This document shows positions 12,023 through 58,678 of a DNA stretch of 64,000 nucleotides, in pieces. This DNA comes from Clytia hemisphaerica (Eukaryota; Cnidaria; Hydrozoa; Leptothecata; Clytiidae). Position numbers and translations under genes: made by a program. Position 1 is the stretch's first letter, and each line of letters begins with the position of its first letter. The notes beneath the pieces are model-generated. The model was not told where the DNA came from and ran no database searches. It worked only from the letters and a program-made list of their open reading frames with translations. Location: positions 372,001-436,000 of the forward strand of contig CACVBU010000011.1 in assembly GCA_902728285.1 (NCBI GenBank), written 5' to 3'.

Positions 12023-13545
12023 TCTATATATTAATAGCCGTAGTCTGTATGTCTGTTTGTTGGTTTGTTTTTTGTGTGTCACTTTCGTTTTCGCAAGCAA
12101 TGTTTTGTTCTTTTAAAAGATGACTTTTGCTTCTTGCTCCACAAATGCGTTAAATCAGATTCGCGCCTTTTTATAAAGACTTTGAGTTGTTCGATAAGTT
12201 TGTTTTGATTGATAGATTAGACTTTTTCTTTTTTTTCTTTCTTTTCTTTTGTTTTATGTTTTCGAATGTAATTAACAACCTTATTTGATTTGAGACATTC
12301 GAATTCTTTTCAAAACAAAAGAAAATCTTTTATACAGAATCTGTTAAAGAAAAGAACAAATATAAAATAAAACATCACAATCACTATCACAAGACAAGTT
12401 TGTTAGAACAACAGCAACATTAAAAATACATTCAAAAGGCGGTAAAAACTAGAGTTCCTTTTTATGTCGATAATTATTTTGCTGTAAATCTAAGTTATTG
12501 TTGAATTTGAAAAGTTATGACAAAGTTATTTTATAAAAAGCAACATAAAATTGCGCTATCACGCGTTTTGTCCGCCTTCCGGGGGGGGGGGGGGACTAAT
12601 GCCCGGGGGGTACTAGGGCAAAATGGGTTATGGGGATGCTCCGCTGGTCAGGGTACCTTTTTTAACCTCCACGAGTCCCAGGTAGGGTTGCAAAAACACC
12701 AAAATAGAAAAATCAGTCCCTCGTAGGGTGCCTATTTTTGGAAAATTTGGGGGAAAAGTAGAAAATTTTGCAATTTCAGTCCCATTCAGTGTCACTTTTT
12801 TCGCAAATTTCGAGTCCCACGTAGGGTCCATTTTTCGAACCTCAGTGGAGCACCCCCCGTCGGTCTACAAGGGTAGTACCCCCCCCCCCGGGACTAATGG
12901 CCCTGCCCCTCAGATCCTTAGCAGAATAAAGAGGAGAAGAAACAAGGGGAATTGTGTGAATTTTAATTCACTTTTTGGTACTAATTTGACCAAATTTCTA
13001 CCTTTCTGGGGGCAAAAAGTTGAAATTTTCCTATTTTTCCGATTCTTAGTGGGACTGAAGTTTGATTTTCCAATTTTTCAAACTGCCATGTTTAAAAAAA
13101 GGCACCCTTAAGGCTGGCACATACCCATACCCTTCTCTTGCCTAAGTACCCCCCCCCCCGGCTGCCTTTTTTCGAGGAATCTATTATTTCACTCCACTTT
13201 TCTTGACATCAAAGTTTTCTTAAACATCAAGAACTACGACAAATATAACGCGAGCGAAGCGAGAAAAATTCTAATTGCAGAGACGTCTCGGACGTCGCTG
13301 GTCGCCGGTATGGTGTAATTTGGGAATGACGCCCTTTCTGCTTTCTGATCATTTTTGCAACAAAAATTGTTCTCAAAATATGGTTAAAAGATACGTCACC
13401 CGGGAGGGATAGAGTCAAACTTTGAAGAGAATTTTTCCCTTTAATTTTGATTTCATCGTGTTTAAGCCACCTTCCCAACATCCAAAGGACTTTAAATGCG
13501 TTCAGCAAACAGCTAAACCGGCGTGCGACGCCGGGTACCGGCTAG
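12023..13545 (+). mobile_element. Non-autonomous Helitron
   Basis: The 3' end shows the Helitron signature: a 7-bp stem hairpin ccggcgtgcgacgccgg (13518-13534), 7 bases, then CTAG (13542-13545) followed by T. A candidate 5' end is TCTATATATTAATAG at 12023, preceded by A, so the insertion lies between A and T as Helitrons do, with no target-site duplication. Helitrons move by a rolling-circle Rep/helicase; none is encoded here, so it depends on a partner. The 3' end is firm and the 5' boundary is inferred. The interior contains the poly-G/poly-C repeat at 12580-13165. Confidence 0.65.
12580..13165. repeat. Poly-G/poly-C bounded repeat
   Basis: It opens with a 14-base G run (12581-12594) followed by actaatgcccggggggtact, and its partner in inverted orientation is agtacccccccccccgggac near 12875. 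A further C run lies at 13150-13160. Between them are spaced copies of gagtcccacgtagggt-like text. The long open frames across it are low-complexity accidents. It belongs in style with the copies at 43351 and 45405. Confidence 0.6.
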
Positions 13546-13548
13546 TTT

Positions 13549-13572
13549 ATTATTATTATTATTATTAAATTA
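13549..13572. repeat. (ATT)n microsatellite
   Basis: About seven ATT units directly follow the Helitron 3' end. Confidence 0.8.
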
Positions 13573-14020
13573 TTTGTTAATGCAGGTCAGGTTCTATATA
13601 CAAAATTATATACATATATTATATACAATTCCATATACATTGGCAGTTACAATCCACAATCGCAAAAATTCAGATAGCTGCGGTAAAACCAGGTTTTTAC
13701 AACTTTGGCGCTTTTGATTGTTAAAGGAACTATTGGATTGTACTTTGAAAAATTACAGTACTTACGTTACACCACCTACCCTACGGTAATTTTTCAAAGC
13801 TCGTTTTTTAACTACCCGGAGTTCTGGTCTTTATCCGGTAGAATGTGTCACTGGAATCTTCTTCTTAGTGCGTTATTGGGAAAATTTTCGTCAGGGAAAA
13901 ATTCGTCACTTGCTGGTAGTTGGTAAATGCATTAAGGCCGGGGAAGATTTTTGTTGGGGAAAATATTTGTCACTTTTCCCTGACAAAGTTTTCCCCGATA
14001 AGGTATGTAAAATGACGGTA

Positions 14021-14192
14021 TACCGTATTACTTCGAATAAACACCCCCCTCGAATAAAGGCCCCTCTTAAAATAAAATAAAAATTATAAAATAGACACCC
14101 CCTCAAATAAACGCCCCCTTCGAATAAACGCCCCTCCTAAAATCGAAAAAGTTAAATAAACGCCCCGGGTGTTTGTTCGAAGTAATATGGTA
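14021..14192. mobile_element. Small MITE, ACCGTATTACTTCGAATAAAC family, copy 1
   Basis: taccgtattacttcgaataa at the left and ttcgaagtaatatggta at the right are inverted ends. The interior is made of repeated cgaataaacgcccc-type units. A second copy lies at 48312-48412. Confidence 0.75.
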
Positions 14193-14795
14193 CAGTTGAA
14201 TGTAGTTGAAGAAAGATTGTCGAAGGGTCATCGAAGATAATCGAATAATTTGCGATAATCAAAGTCATTGAAGGGTTATCGAAAGTCATCGAAGGGTCAT
14301 CGAAGTCATTGAAGAGTTATCAAAGTCATCGAAGGGTTATCGAAGTCATCGAAGGGTTATCGAACATCATCAAAGGGTTATCGAACATCATCGAAGGGTC
14401 ATTAAAAAGTAATCAAATGGGTAATCGAATACTCACCCAATTTACAAAATTTCAATGATCGAATACATTGTAATGTAGTAATCGATAAGTAATTATCAAT
14501 TACTTCGATTATCTTCGATTACTTTTGTAATTGAAGCGTTCGATTAGTATCGTCTGGTTTTTACCTACCATTTCTCTGGCTCTGCTGGGTTTCCTTATGA
14601 GAACCGGTTTTTAACTAGTCTATCATAATGGCCATTAGAAACTACGAAATGACCAATAATTCCCTTACACTTGACAACTTGAGAAAGTCAGAAAATTAGG
14701 ATAGAAGATAGGAAATTAGAATATTAGGGAAAAAATAAGAGACTATGCATCCAGGAGGATATCATCGTTTACCAAACATTTAAGTGAGGAATGTC

Positions 14796-15535
14796 GACAT
14801 TAGACCAACTTACGGTTATAGCTTTACCATAGTCAGTATAGCCTTAACTCTTCATAAAAAATTTGTACGGGAAATGCATATTTGGACTTTGTACCCAAAG
14901 CTGCAGGCAAGTACTTAAGCTAAAGTCCTGCAAAAGCAACACAAAAATCAGTTTTAAAGTTAGCAAAAAAACTACCACATACACGTTTTTTTATAAGAAC
15001 ATCTAAAATTTTTGAAGCCTTGGTTTGTTCTTAACTGTTTGAGTTTTATGCCTAAAAATTTTTGTAACATGTCTTTATTTTCTCATTTTTGCCATTTTTT
15101 GAGTATTTTTGTCCATTTTGCTATGAAATTCAATGTTCTATAGTCTGTAAAGTCTGTTCTTATATAGTTTGCTCTTATAAAAAACGTTTAGAAGATCTTT
15201 CAAATTTGTCTACAATCTCTTACTTTGCTTTTCTAGAGCAATGCGTTGAAGATACCTTCGCATTTTCTTCCAAACAAAATCGCAAAATACTAAAAAATGC
15301 TTTGCAAACAGTGAAAAAGTTTTCGCCTGTGATGCTCTGTTACTTTCCTCGCTTTGCTTGGTAAAATAGCGAAGCTCCTAAAAATTATAACTCAAACCGT
15401 GATGATGACAGTGCCATTATTAATTTGTTAGATCTGACAAATTGATGTTTGTATGTGCGCTTAATAGTTTTGATTCCCATCGAAGAATCGTATTCTGGTT
15501 TTCATATTATTAGATGCTGTTTTAGAGCTTTAGTG
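14796..15535. repeat. Dispersed repeat, copy 2, with a MITE end
   Basis: It matches copy 1 (6375-7490) at 14843-14890 and 15403-15535 in the same order. At 14796-14821 there is an inverted copy of the MITE end seen at 3736. The 91-codon frame at 15089-15364 has no recognisable content and I treat it as chance. Confidence 0.55.
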
Positions 15536-15570
15536 GTAGCTTGATAGTGCTGCAGATCATTTGAGGATAG

Positions 15571-15760
15571 TACCGTAACTTTGTGTAATGCTGACATTCC
15601 TTGTCTTATTCTGTCTTAGCAACTATCTGATCTTTTCAATGTTTATAGATAAAACATTTTGAGTAAGCTATTTAAAAATTCACTTTAACGACATTGCAGA
15701 CCAGATAGTTGCTACAACGGAATTAGACAATGCATGTCGACATTACACAAAGTTACGGTA
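15571..15760. mobile_element. MITE with about 60-bp terminal inverted repeats
   Basis: The left end taccgtaactttgtgtaatg is complementary to the right end cattacacaaagttacggta, and similarity continues inward through gcaactatctgatc / gaccagatagttgc. It has TA at both tips, is 190 bp long and encodes nothing. From 15761 to 16926 I see no gene or clear repeat; the promoter of the following gene presumably lies here. Confidence 0.8.
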
Positions 15761-16926
15761 TAGACCTTTCCACACAAAAGCCCGAGATTAACTTCTTAAC
15801 TTAATTTTTCTCTATTGATTTTGCTATACCAGTGTGCAGTGGCCAGGTTAAAAAAATACACAATCGCTAGGCTATTTGACATTTTTAAACTTTATAACCT
15901 AATGTTTGTTGTGTATATACTTTAAGCTTGGCGTGTAGATGCTAAGTTATTTTATTAGTTATATGAAGTACTTAGAAAAATGTGAAAATTTATCTATTAT
16001 CAGGCTATCATGTAATAATTACTAGGTAATTATATTTTCACTGCTTATTATAATTAGAGATAAAAATGGTAATTTAATAAAATGGTGTTTGTGAAATAGC
16101 TTTGGCAAGTGATACCCCCTGTATGAGTATGGATATAAAATTGAATGGCCCAATGCGAACTTCAAAAGCCTTTTTTTACAAAAAAATTTATAATTTTATA
16201 TAACTCAGGGCAACCCGATAACCATGAATTTCTGGATTCTCAATTCTATCAAGAAACCCAAATCATACAAATTATACAATAAGGTTATTACTTTAGGCTT
16301 TGAAACTTTCAGATTCTGAGTCGGCAACTTTTCAGCGACATTGAAAAGCAGAGAGCCTATGTATTTGGATTAATAGTTCTCTCTCTATATGTCTATTTAA
16401 TTACCTTTTATTTAGTCTTATCAGTGAGCATGATCAGAGCATGTTTGTTACTATTCAAATAATCTATCTATAGATCAAATAACCTCACACAATCTATGAT
16501 GAATTTTTAATAAAGAGTTTTGTCAATATTAAATAAGCTGTACTGATAATTCATTCAGCCATATAAATAAATATGTTTTGACTGTGTTTGTTTAGTGTAA
16601 AGTTTGAGTTCAAGATATTAGAATAATGGATAAATGAGTTCGCACCTTGTGACATAATTTTGAAAAGTCATTTGACATGATGGTGTTTTTTTTCCTGTTA
16701 CATACTTCTGGTATATGATTTCCCAAGCAAAAAGTTTTTTACGATTTGACTAGATTCTGTCGTTTGATCTCTTTCAAAATATTTTAATGCATTGATACAT
16801 ACTTAGACATTAAGTTTCTTTGAATTAACTTTATCAATAGAATTACTGAACTACTATTTTTTTATATTATTAAAATGAACTAGTATTTAAAGATAATATT
16901 AATAGTTACCAAAAAGTGAATCAATC

Positions 16927-51606
<34,680 letters not shown>

Positions 51607-51663
51607 GTAAGTCTCCATCTTCCTTATTTTGTCATAACTTTTTACTGAACTATCTAAGATAAA

Positions 51664-51785
51664 GACTGGAATGGCAATGTCTGTCTATATTAACAAGGCA
51701 CATTTTCGCAGCTTTGGTTAGCATTTTAAGACACAGTTTTTGTGCAACTTTTTTTCGACTATAGAGATTTCCATTCCAGTCCTAA
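51664..51785. repeat. Short inverted-repeat element
   Basis: gactggaatgg at 51665 and ccattccagtc near 51770-51781 form an 11-bp inverted pair about 115 bp apart, a possible small MITE. It lies just past the last identified exon. From 51786 to 53282 I see no supported gene; the last exon of the PLEKHH-type gene could be here but I could not place it. Confidence 0.4.
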
Positions 51786-53293
51786 AATTTAGGGATGATT
51801 TGACAATTTTTGTGCTTCATATTGATTAAACTTTTTATAAGTATTTAAGCATTTGAAGTTTGGTTTTAATAATAAAGCATTTAAAAAGTCTCTACAATTA
51901 ACTTAAACGGACTTTTCAATTTAGGCGTCTAGATGTCTAGCTCAAATACCAATAGCAGACAGGTTTAGACTCGTGCCACCCATGTCTTTTCAGATTTAGG
52001 AAGATTGTACTTGTATTGCCCTCCCAAAACAATCTTCCTATTTTCATTAGTGTCTAAAACAAACGAAAGCATAGTTAGTTTGACGTCAATATCAAACATT
52101 ACCGGCTGCATGGAGGTAGACTTTGAAGAGGACTCTATGGAATGCGGAACTAAACTCTCGCATTTCACACTTTTCAAGAAATTTGTTTACATGCTTAAAC
52201 ATTAGTGACCTCATTTGTCAGTTCTAATGCACCTTGAGTACTTTAACAGTAGTGTTATATATCTTATACCGTCATGCCAGTCAAAACATCAAGCAGGATT
52301 AAGTCGACAATCGTTCTAAAAAGATTTGAATTCTCTTTTAACAATATAAATGAACTTTGAAATCTTTTGCTCATCCTGTCAAATATAGGCTAAAAGTTGT
52401 TTTCTTATTTAAGGGCATCTTAAACATTCAAATCTCACTTTCTACATTCCAGTTACGTACATGCAAAAGAATTTTCAGGTTTTCGTGGTTTCCATGATCT
52501 AATCTTGCTTATCCTTACAACACCCACACGCTTCTTTTCAAAATGGTTACAAATTTCCAACCCACTCACATATTTGTTTATGAGAATATGCTCTGTAAAA
52601 ATAATTGTGATAAAATTGATCAAAAATTATGAATATTTTAAGGATACCACCATCGTGGAATTTGGTAACTGAACTGAGAATGTTATTTTTCGTTTTTAAC
52701 TGTAAATCGCCAATCATTTTCAATGCAAGGCTCACAACTTTTACAAAGATACCATTTTTTGCTTAACATATACTAAATTTAGGTTGAACTTGGGTCCTAA
52801 CCTAAGAATACATTGTATAAAAGAGAAAAAATAATAAAATTGCGTACATCTTAGAATGTGGTTTTTATGTTTAATAGATTTGTTGAAAACGTAAGAAACA
52901 ATACCGCAACTTAATCGGACGGACGATCATATTGCAGAGCAAAGTGCATCAAATCTCGCTAGCCAAAAAAGCTTGGACAAAGTACACGTTTAATACGTAA
53001 CCTTTGCTCCAAAATAAAACAAGGCTTGATTCCTTCATATTTTATCGACCAAAGTACGTAAGACAACCTATGCTCATGACTTCGAATTGTCATCAGAATG
53101 TACTCTGAATCAGAATGGTCTAATTGCTATGTACTCGGAAGTACGGGGTCTTTTCAGAAAGATTTTCTTGGATCTGTGCAGATCCCATGTAAACAAAATT
53201 TATTAAGATTTGTTGGAGAGAGTTCCCATTTTATGTCTTAAAAGTAGGGTGAACGAACTAAAATCAACTAGCTGAAAATTTATTGAAACATTT

Positions 53294-54062
53294 TTTTTTT
53301 TTTTTTTTTTTTTCTTTATTGAAACATAAACACAGGGTACATTACGAACATATAATACAAAATACTACTAAACATTAATATAGTCCCTCCCTCCGCTAGA
53401 AACTTAAGTTATATCGCCAGAGGTAAGGCTATGAATAAAGGAAAAAGTAAAACAAGGTGTGACGTGGAGAGAGCTATGGTTGTAGTAGACTAAAATAACG
53501 CACCACTGAACCTTCCAGATTCATGGATATATTCAACGACAGAAAGAATTATAGTTTGATTTAAAATTAAAGTCAAGCTTTCATCACCGTATAATAAAAA
53601 CCGACAAAAATAAGAAGGGTTTAGTGGGAGGAAAATAATACCTAAGTCTTGTAGTTTGTCGAATAGAGATTGTCTCGCATGGGAATATATAGAGCAGTGC
53701 AGAAAAAAGTGCTGAGTATTTTCAACTGAGTTAGTTCGACAACCACAAAAAGGGTCTAAAGTATCACGAAAACCATGCCTAAATTTGTGCTCGTTCAGAT
53801 GACTGAACCCTACCCGAAGTCGATTTAGAAAGACTACACCTTGGTTGTCAGAAACATTAAAAACACGAGATTGTTTGGGTCTCAAAAATTTTAAAATTGC
53901 AATCTTAAAGGTCTTAACAGAAGGTAGATCTCTTATATTCGCGCCCAGGACATTCCACTGTGATATGCAGTATGGAAAAAAAGTATTACGAAAACGCTCA
54001 GTTCGTATATTAAGAAGATAAATAGGATTTCTTGTTCTTATGTTAACTGGCTCTGTAAACCT
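53294..54062 (-). pseudogene. 5'-truncated LINE, 3' end with target-site duplication
   Basis: The minus-strand frame at 53490-54071 encodes a LINE C-terminus (RFRNTFFPYCISQWNVLG, FLNRLRVGFSHLNEHKFRHG, CGCRTNSVENTQHFFLHCSI). A T run at 53291-53313 is its poly(A) tail on the other strand. ttgaaacattt occurs at 53283-53293 and 54063-54073, an 11-bp target-site duplication. It is a dead-on-arrival insertion with only about 190 codons of the polymerase C-terminal region. Confidence 0.88.
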
Positions 54063-54469
54063 TTGAAACATTTAAAACTGTTGGAAGTCCTAACATTTCT
54101 CTTAAACCGCGTAAAATCCTGGAAATGTTTCGTCCACCCGCGTCCACTCTTGTTTGACTATTTATAGGACGAATCTCGCAAATCTTAAAGCTTCATTTTC
54201 ACTTGCTTGGGGAAGGTTAAATAAAGACTTCCATTTCTTTTTTGATTTTAGACCCTTTCATTTCTTTATAAAAACGTTGTTCAAAATAATACACTGCATC
54301 TGCAACTCCCTACACTCAACGAAACTATTTATGACACCTACCATTCCCAGTTTTAGTCGCTAGAATCTAACTTTCTTTTTTTTTATTTGATAGCGGGTAA
54401 TTTAGGGTAATAGCTTAAAATTCGTAAAAGATTGGCTTTTCTAGATTCCTAAAGCAGTCACATAACGTA

Positions 54470-54615
54470 ACGGTGTCAGGAAATTTGCCCCGTGCCGAGA
54501 AATTCGGCCCCCTCGGAATTTGACCCCCATTGGAAATTTCCCTCGGAAAATCGCTCCCCAGGGAATTTACCCATTGGAAATTTGCCCCCCCCCCCCCCCG
54601 GAAAAATGCTCCCTA
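54470..54615. repeat. Poly-C repeat with GGAAATTTGCCCC units
   Basis: ggaaatttgccc, ggaatttgaccccc, ggaatttaccc and ggaaatttgccccccc recur within 140 bp and end in a C run of about 17. No coding content. Confidence 0.65.
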
Positions 54616-54695
54616 GGCGACTCTCCGCAATGCAAATGAGACTTTTTTAAAGCTCACTTTTCGATCAAATCGAAAGATTTCATTAAGAAACCCTA

Positions 54696-55847
54696 ATGAG
54701 TCACACTCTACTATTCGACATTTGATTATTCTGTTAAAACTTTTGAAGCATCTTCTTGTCGGTCTGTCATTTCATTTCTAGTATTTAGGAAGGTGTTTAA
54801 AATTCGGTTTCCCAGCTTTTATCTTCCGAGCCGGAAAACAAGAATTTTTATTTCAGTAGGCACTTACGATTTATATGCGTCATAAAGGGCTTTTCCAGAA
54901 ATAGTCCGTACCCCCCCTGTTGAGGATATCGGATATCCAGGGGGGTTAACGATTTTTGTTCAAAAGTGGATATCCAGGGGGTTAAATATATACAAGGGAG
55001 CGGATATCCAGGGGTAAAGTGTCTTTTCAAGTAAAAAATACGATATCCAGGGGTAAGCCTGGGTAAGCATCTTTATAAGAGAGAATATCCAGGAGGTTGA
55101 GCATATTTTTAAAAGTGGATATCCAGGGGGTTCAATACTTCGAAAAATCAATATCCTCAACAGTGGGGATAAATTTTTTCTGGAAAAGCCCAAACCTTTA
55201 AATCTAAAGTATTGTATGTAATGACCATTTTTAGTTCTGTTCACCGTAAACAACTCCATCGATGTGAGACTGATACTAAGTATGAGTCACACTCTACTAT
55301 TCGAAATTTGGTTATTCTGTTAACTTTTGAAGCATCTTCTTGTCGGTCTGTCATTTCATTTCTAGTATTTAGGAAGGTGTTCAAAATTCGGTTTCTCAGC
55401 TTTTATCTTCCAAGCTGGAAAACAAGAATTTTTGTTTCAGCAGGCACTTACGATTTATATGCGTCATAAAGGGCTTTTCCAGAAATAGTCCGTACCCCCC
55501 CCTGTTGAGGATATCGGATATCCAGGGGGGTTAACGATTTTTGTTCAAAAGTGGATATCCAGGGGGTTAAATATATACAAGGGAGCGGATATCCAGGGGT
55601 AAAGTGTCTTTTCAAGTAAAAAATACGATATCCAGGGGTAAGCCTGGGTAAGCATCTTTATAAGAGAGAATATCCAGGAGGTTGAGCATATTTTTAAAAG
55701 TGGATATCCAGGGGGTTCAATACTTCGAAAAATCAATATCCTCAACAGTGGGGATAAATTTTTTCTGGAAAAGCCCAAACCTTTAAATCTAAAGTATTGT
55801 ATGTAATGACCAACTTTAGTTCTGTTCACCGTAAACAACTCCATCGA
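54696..55847. repeat. 586-bp tandem duplication containing an inverted-repeat element
   Basis: 54696-55261 and 55282-55847 are near-identical (tgagtcacactctactattc through gtaaacaactccatcga), differing by a few bases. Each copy contains an element bounded by gggcttttccagaaa and tttctggaaaagccc (54887-55191 and its twin near 55473-55777), built of repeated ggatatccaggggg units and inner inverted gttgaggatat / atcctcaac. The paired 99-codon minus-strand frames are products of this repetition. Confidence 0.88.
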
Positions 55848-56564
55848 AAGTAAACGTAAGGCACTTTAGAATCTGACTTCAACTTTTGATAGGTTTTCAC
55901 ATGTCTGTCAATGCTTGTTACCAGGTAAACAAGTGTAAAGACACTTAATGTCTCGGCAAAATCTTTAAACTTTAGTCTTTGTGCCAAACTTTTATTACTA
56001 TTTTATACTTTCCGTTCCAAGGCGGTAAGGTTTGATATGTGGCGGAATTCAAGAGTCATTACAAAAAACTGTCAAAAATAACTGGTAGTCAATTTCTTAA
56101 TCCTTTAAAAATCCAGAATTTGAGGTGTAAACCTGTAGTTTACTGGAAATCGAAGGGAAACATCATTTCCAGTAACAAAGGGTTGGACCTCCTCAACGGG
56201 GTTTATACAGTTTTTCTGGAAAAATCCAATAATTGACGTAATTTGGAACTGTGTTATTAGTTAGAAAAACATAATACTTGTAATTCAAGCTGGTGGTAGG
56301 AGAGCCAGAGAGGTCAGGACAGGATAGTGTTACATGTAAATCGTCATTGACAAACATTGTTGTTTTTGAATTAGTAAAGGAATCATGAGCTGGTTCATTG
56401 TGGAACCGGAATGCGCTCTAACACCATACCAAGATCAACAATAGTTATTTTTCTACTTTAAACAGTCTAACTGTATAATTTCTTCTATAGTTATATGAAT
56501 CGAACCATCGGACCATTCATCGAAGGTTGATCCTAAATCTACAATTCTTTGGCTGTTTCTTTTG

Positions 56565-56945
56565 AGTAGACGTAGTGGTGTGGTGGTCATCGCTCTTAAC
56601 TCCCGTCGGGGAGGTCCGAGTTCGATTCCCACTGTAGTACTACGGTTCACTTGACAAATGAACACCCCTTCGCCCGGGTCAACCCATACCATGCTAGGGG
56701 AATTGGGTACCACTACTCTGATACAAGAGTGTGGGCATGCCAGACATTGTGGTGTGTGGTGTCACTCATCCCGTTCTGTGTCTGCGATGAGCTATATGCT
56801 TTCCCGCGTAGTTCGAGTGTCATCACTATGCATCATGGTATCTGCGTGTCTCACGTGCACAGAACTAGCGGTGTCTGGACAGTGCTAAGCGTTCTGACTT
56901 GAAAAAGGAGGAATTCCTACTTTGCAAGGAGCAGGACCCATTTCA
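56565..56945 (+). repeat. tRNA-derived SINE, near full length
   Basis: gtagtggtgtggtggtcatc (A-box region), ccgagttcgattccc (B box), then cccttcgcccgggtcaaccc, and a body to ggaggaattcctactttgca. Parts recur at 37892 and, inverted, at 28225. 55848-56564 and 56946-58010 otherwise show nothing I can support. Confidence 0.75.
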
Positions 56946-58018
56946 CAATTGATTTTCATAAAACACAGCCATGCTGTATACAAAAATGTCACAAAACTCG
57001 CATCGTTTCAAGGTTTATTATTTTTAAAAATCGGAGAAAAATGCATCACGGGCAGAAATTCCTGGAAAATTCAAAAACTGACGTGGGAATGAATTTTCGA
57101 GTACTTTTTGAACCAGAATACCGTTCTTCAATTTTTCCAGATGTGTGTGGTTTTTTTTGGCGGATGCAAAGTCAATGAATTGAGCAGCATTGGAAAATTA
57201 TAAGAGAACCCTTTTGCGACTTGAAGAAAAAAGCTCTTTAAGAATTTTTAAAGTGTTTTCTCCACCAGACTTTTTGTTCAGATTGCGGTCTAGGAAAAGG
57301 AGTGATCGTAAGAACCACAAATTACAATATCTAATCCTCTTCTACCTAACGGTAACATCGATATTCATTCAGTTGGGTTCTAAAACAGTATCATTTTTTC
57401 GAATCATTACGTATCTTTATCTGATGTTTTGCACACATATCATCGTTTTTGTGGCGAACCCTTTGAAAACTAAAACTATTTTTTACTCAAAAGCTGGTGC
57501 CAGTGTGATCCACTAAAGTCTGTAGCTCCAAAGTATATCAATGAAGTTTAAAAAGCCCCTCAAAACCACAGGTTGGACTCTTACCAAGGGTTCTTTTCAA
57601 ATGTTTTTATTTCAAGAATATTTTTCGATGGCGAAGAGCATGGTCCCCAGAATGCAATTTTGAAGCCTCGTAATGTAGATCTACCTCACTAAAAAACACA
57701 TTAAAACAGAGCTGTGTGCAATCTTGGCAAATTTCACGGTCACATTTTTTTCATACAACCGCTTTTTAGTACTACTTTGGTTCCCCATATAATCTCAATC
57801 TACCTTAATGTATGATCATCAAGAGCTAGAGGAAGCCTTTCCAGATTATATACCCTATATGTTTATGTTATGAAATATCACAATTAAATGATAATTGCCA
57901 AAAATCAATACTAGTTCCTACCCAAAAGGTGTATCTCTATATGAGGCTTTGACAACAAATATCTTTTGCAATTACTCAGCTCCCAGTAACTGGCCGCCTA
58001 GATCAGATTACCCACTCT

Positions 58019-58066
58019 AAGTTTTGTGAGGCGAATGCTCTATCGACTGAGCTACCCAGCCGTTCT
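58019..58066 (-). other. tRNA-like sequence (pseudogene)
   Basis: Read on the minus strand: ggctgggtagctcagtcgat then agagcattcgcctcac, a good D arm and A box (tagctcagtcgatagagc). No intact T arm or B box follows, so it is a tRNA-derived fragment. 58067-58678 shows no gene. Confidence 0.5.
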
Positions 58067-58678
58067 AAAAACTTATAAGCAAGCCCCTTTCACTCCTACA
58101 GGAAACCTCGCAATAGTGAAGAAATCTTCAAGGGTTTGTTTCGAGTCTTTAGTTTCACAACTTCAAAGAGGTGAATTGCGACTTCTCTAAATAGAGCAAT
58201 TTTCCAAGAACAACAGTCCTTCTAAAGTAAATTATTGATTTAGCAAGTGTATAAATCCTATGTTTTTGACGGGATAGAGACGTTTTTTTTTTTGAAGTTC
58301 CTTATATTAAAGATTGACAACAGAAGGACAGCAACGCATTTGCAGTCGTGGTTTAACTGCAAAGTGTTCCAATAAGTCGTCAAAACCAACGCCAAAATGT
58401 AGATAGTAAAAAGGAAATGCTTGAATAGTACGTTTCTTTGTAAGCTATATAAAACGATAGTCTTTTATCTTTATCAAATGTACAACAAAAACCTAAGAAA
58501 AATAAAGAACATACAAAAGCAATGCGGATTAAGCACTTAGTCGAATGTCAAATGCAAAGAAATCGGAACAACTCGAAAACGAGTTTTTCCAATCGACTTA
58601 TTCAAATAAGAAAATGTTCTCAAGAACCGAAGAAAATAAATAATTATTTACAGAAGTTGGAGGGAAAGAGGATAGTTG

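Larger units (their letters stand above)
11210..14557. mobile_element. 3.35-kb inverted-repeat composite element
   Basis: ccagacggtactaatcgaat at 11210 is matched in inverted orientation by attagtatcgtctgg ending at 14557 (about 21 of 23 positions). Inside each end lies several hundred bases of degenerate repeat built on tcgattac / gtaatcga (11221-11485 and, inverted in style, 14200-14540, where tcatcgaagggttatcgaag recurs). The interior carries a Helitron, a poly-G repeat and a small MITE, so it has served as a landing site. No convincing transposase was seen. The 105-codon frame at 11544-11861 is unrecognised. Confidence 0.5.

Noticed and set aside
52005-52205. Candidate last exon of the PLEKHH-type gene
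   Set aside because: Reading from the nearby acceptors in the needed phase gives early stops and no similarity to the final FERM helix.
54960-55844. Twin 99-codon minus-strand frames
   Set aside because: They come from GGATATCCAGGGGG tandem units in a duplicated repeat and do not look like protein.
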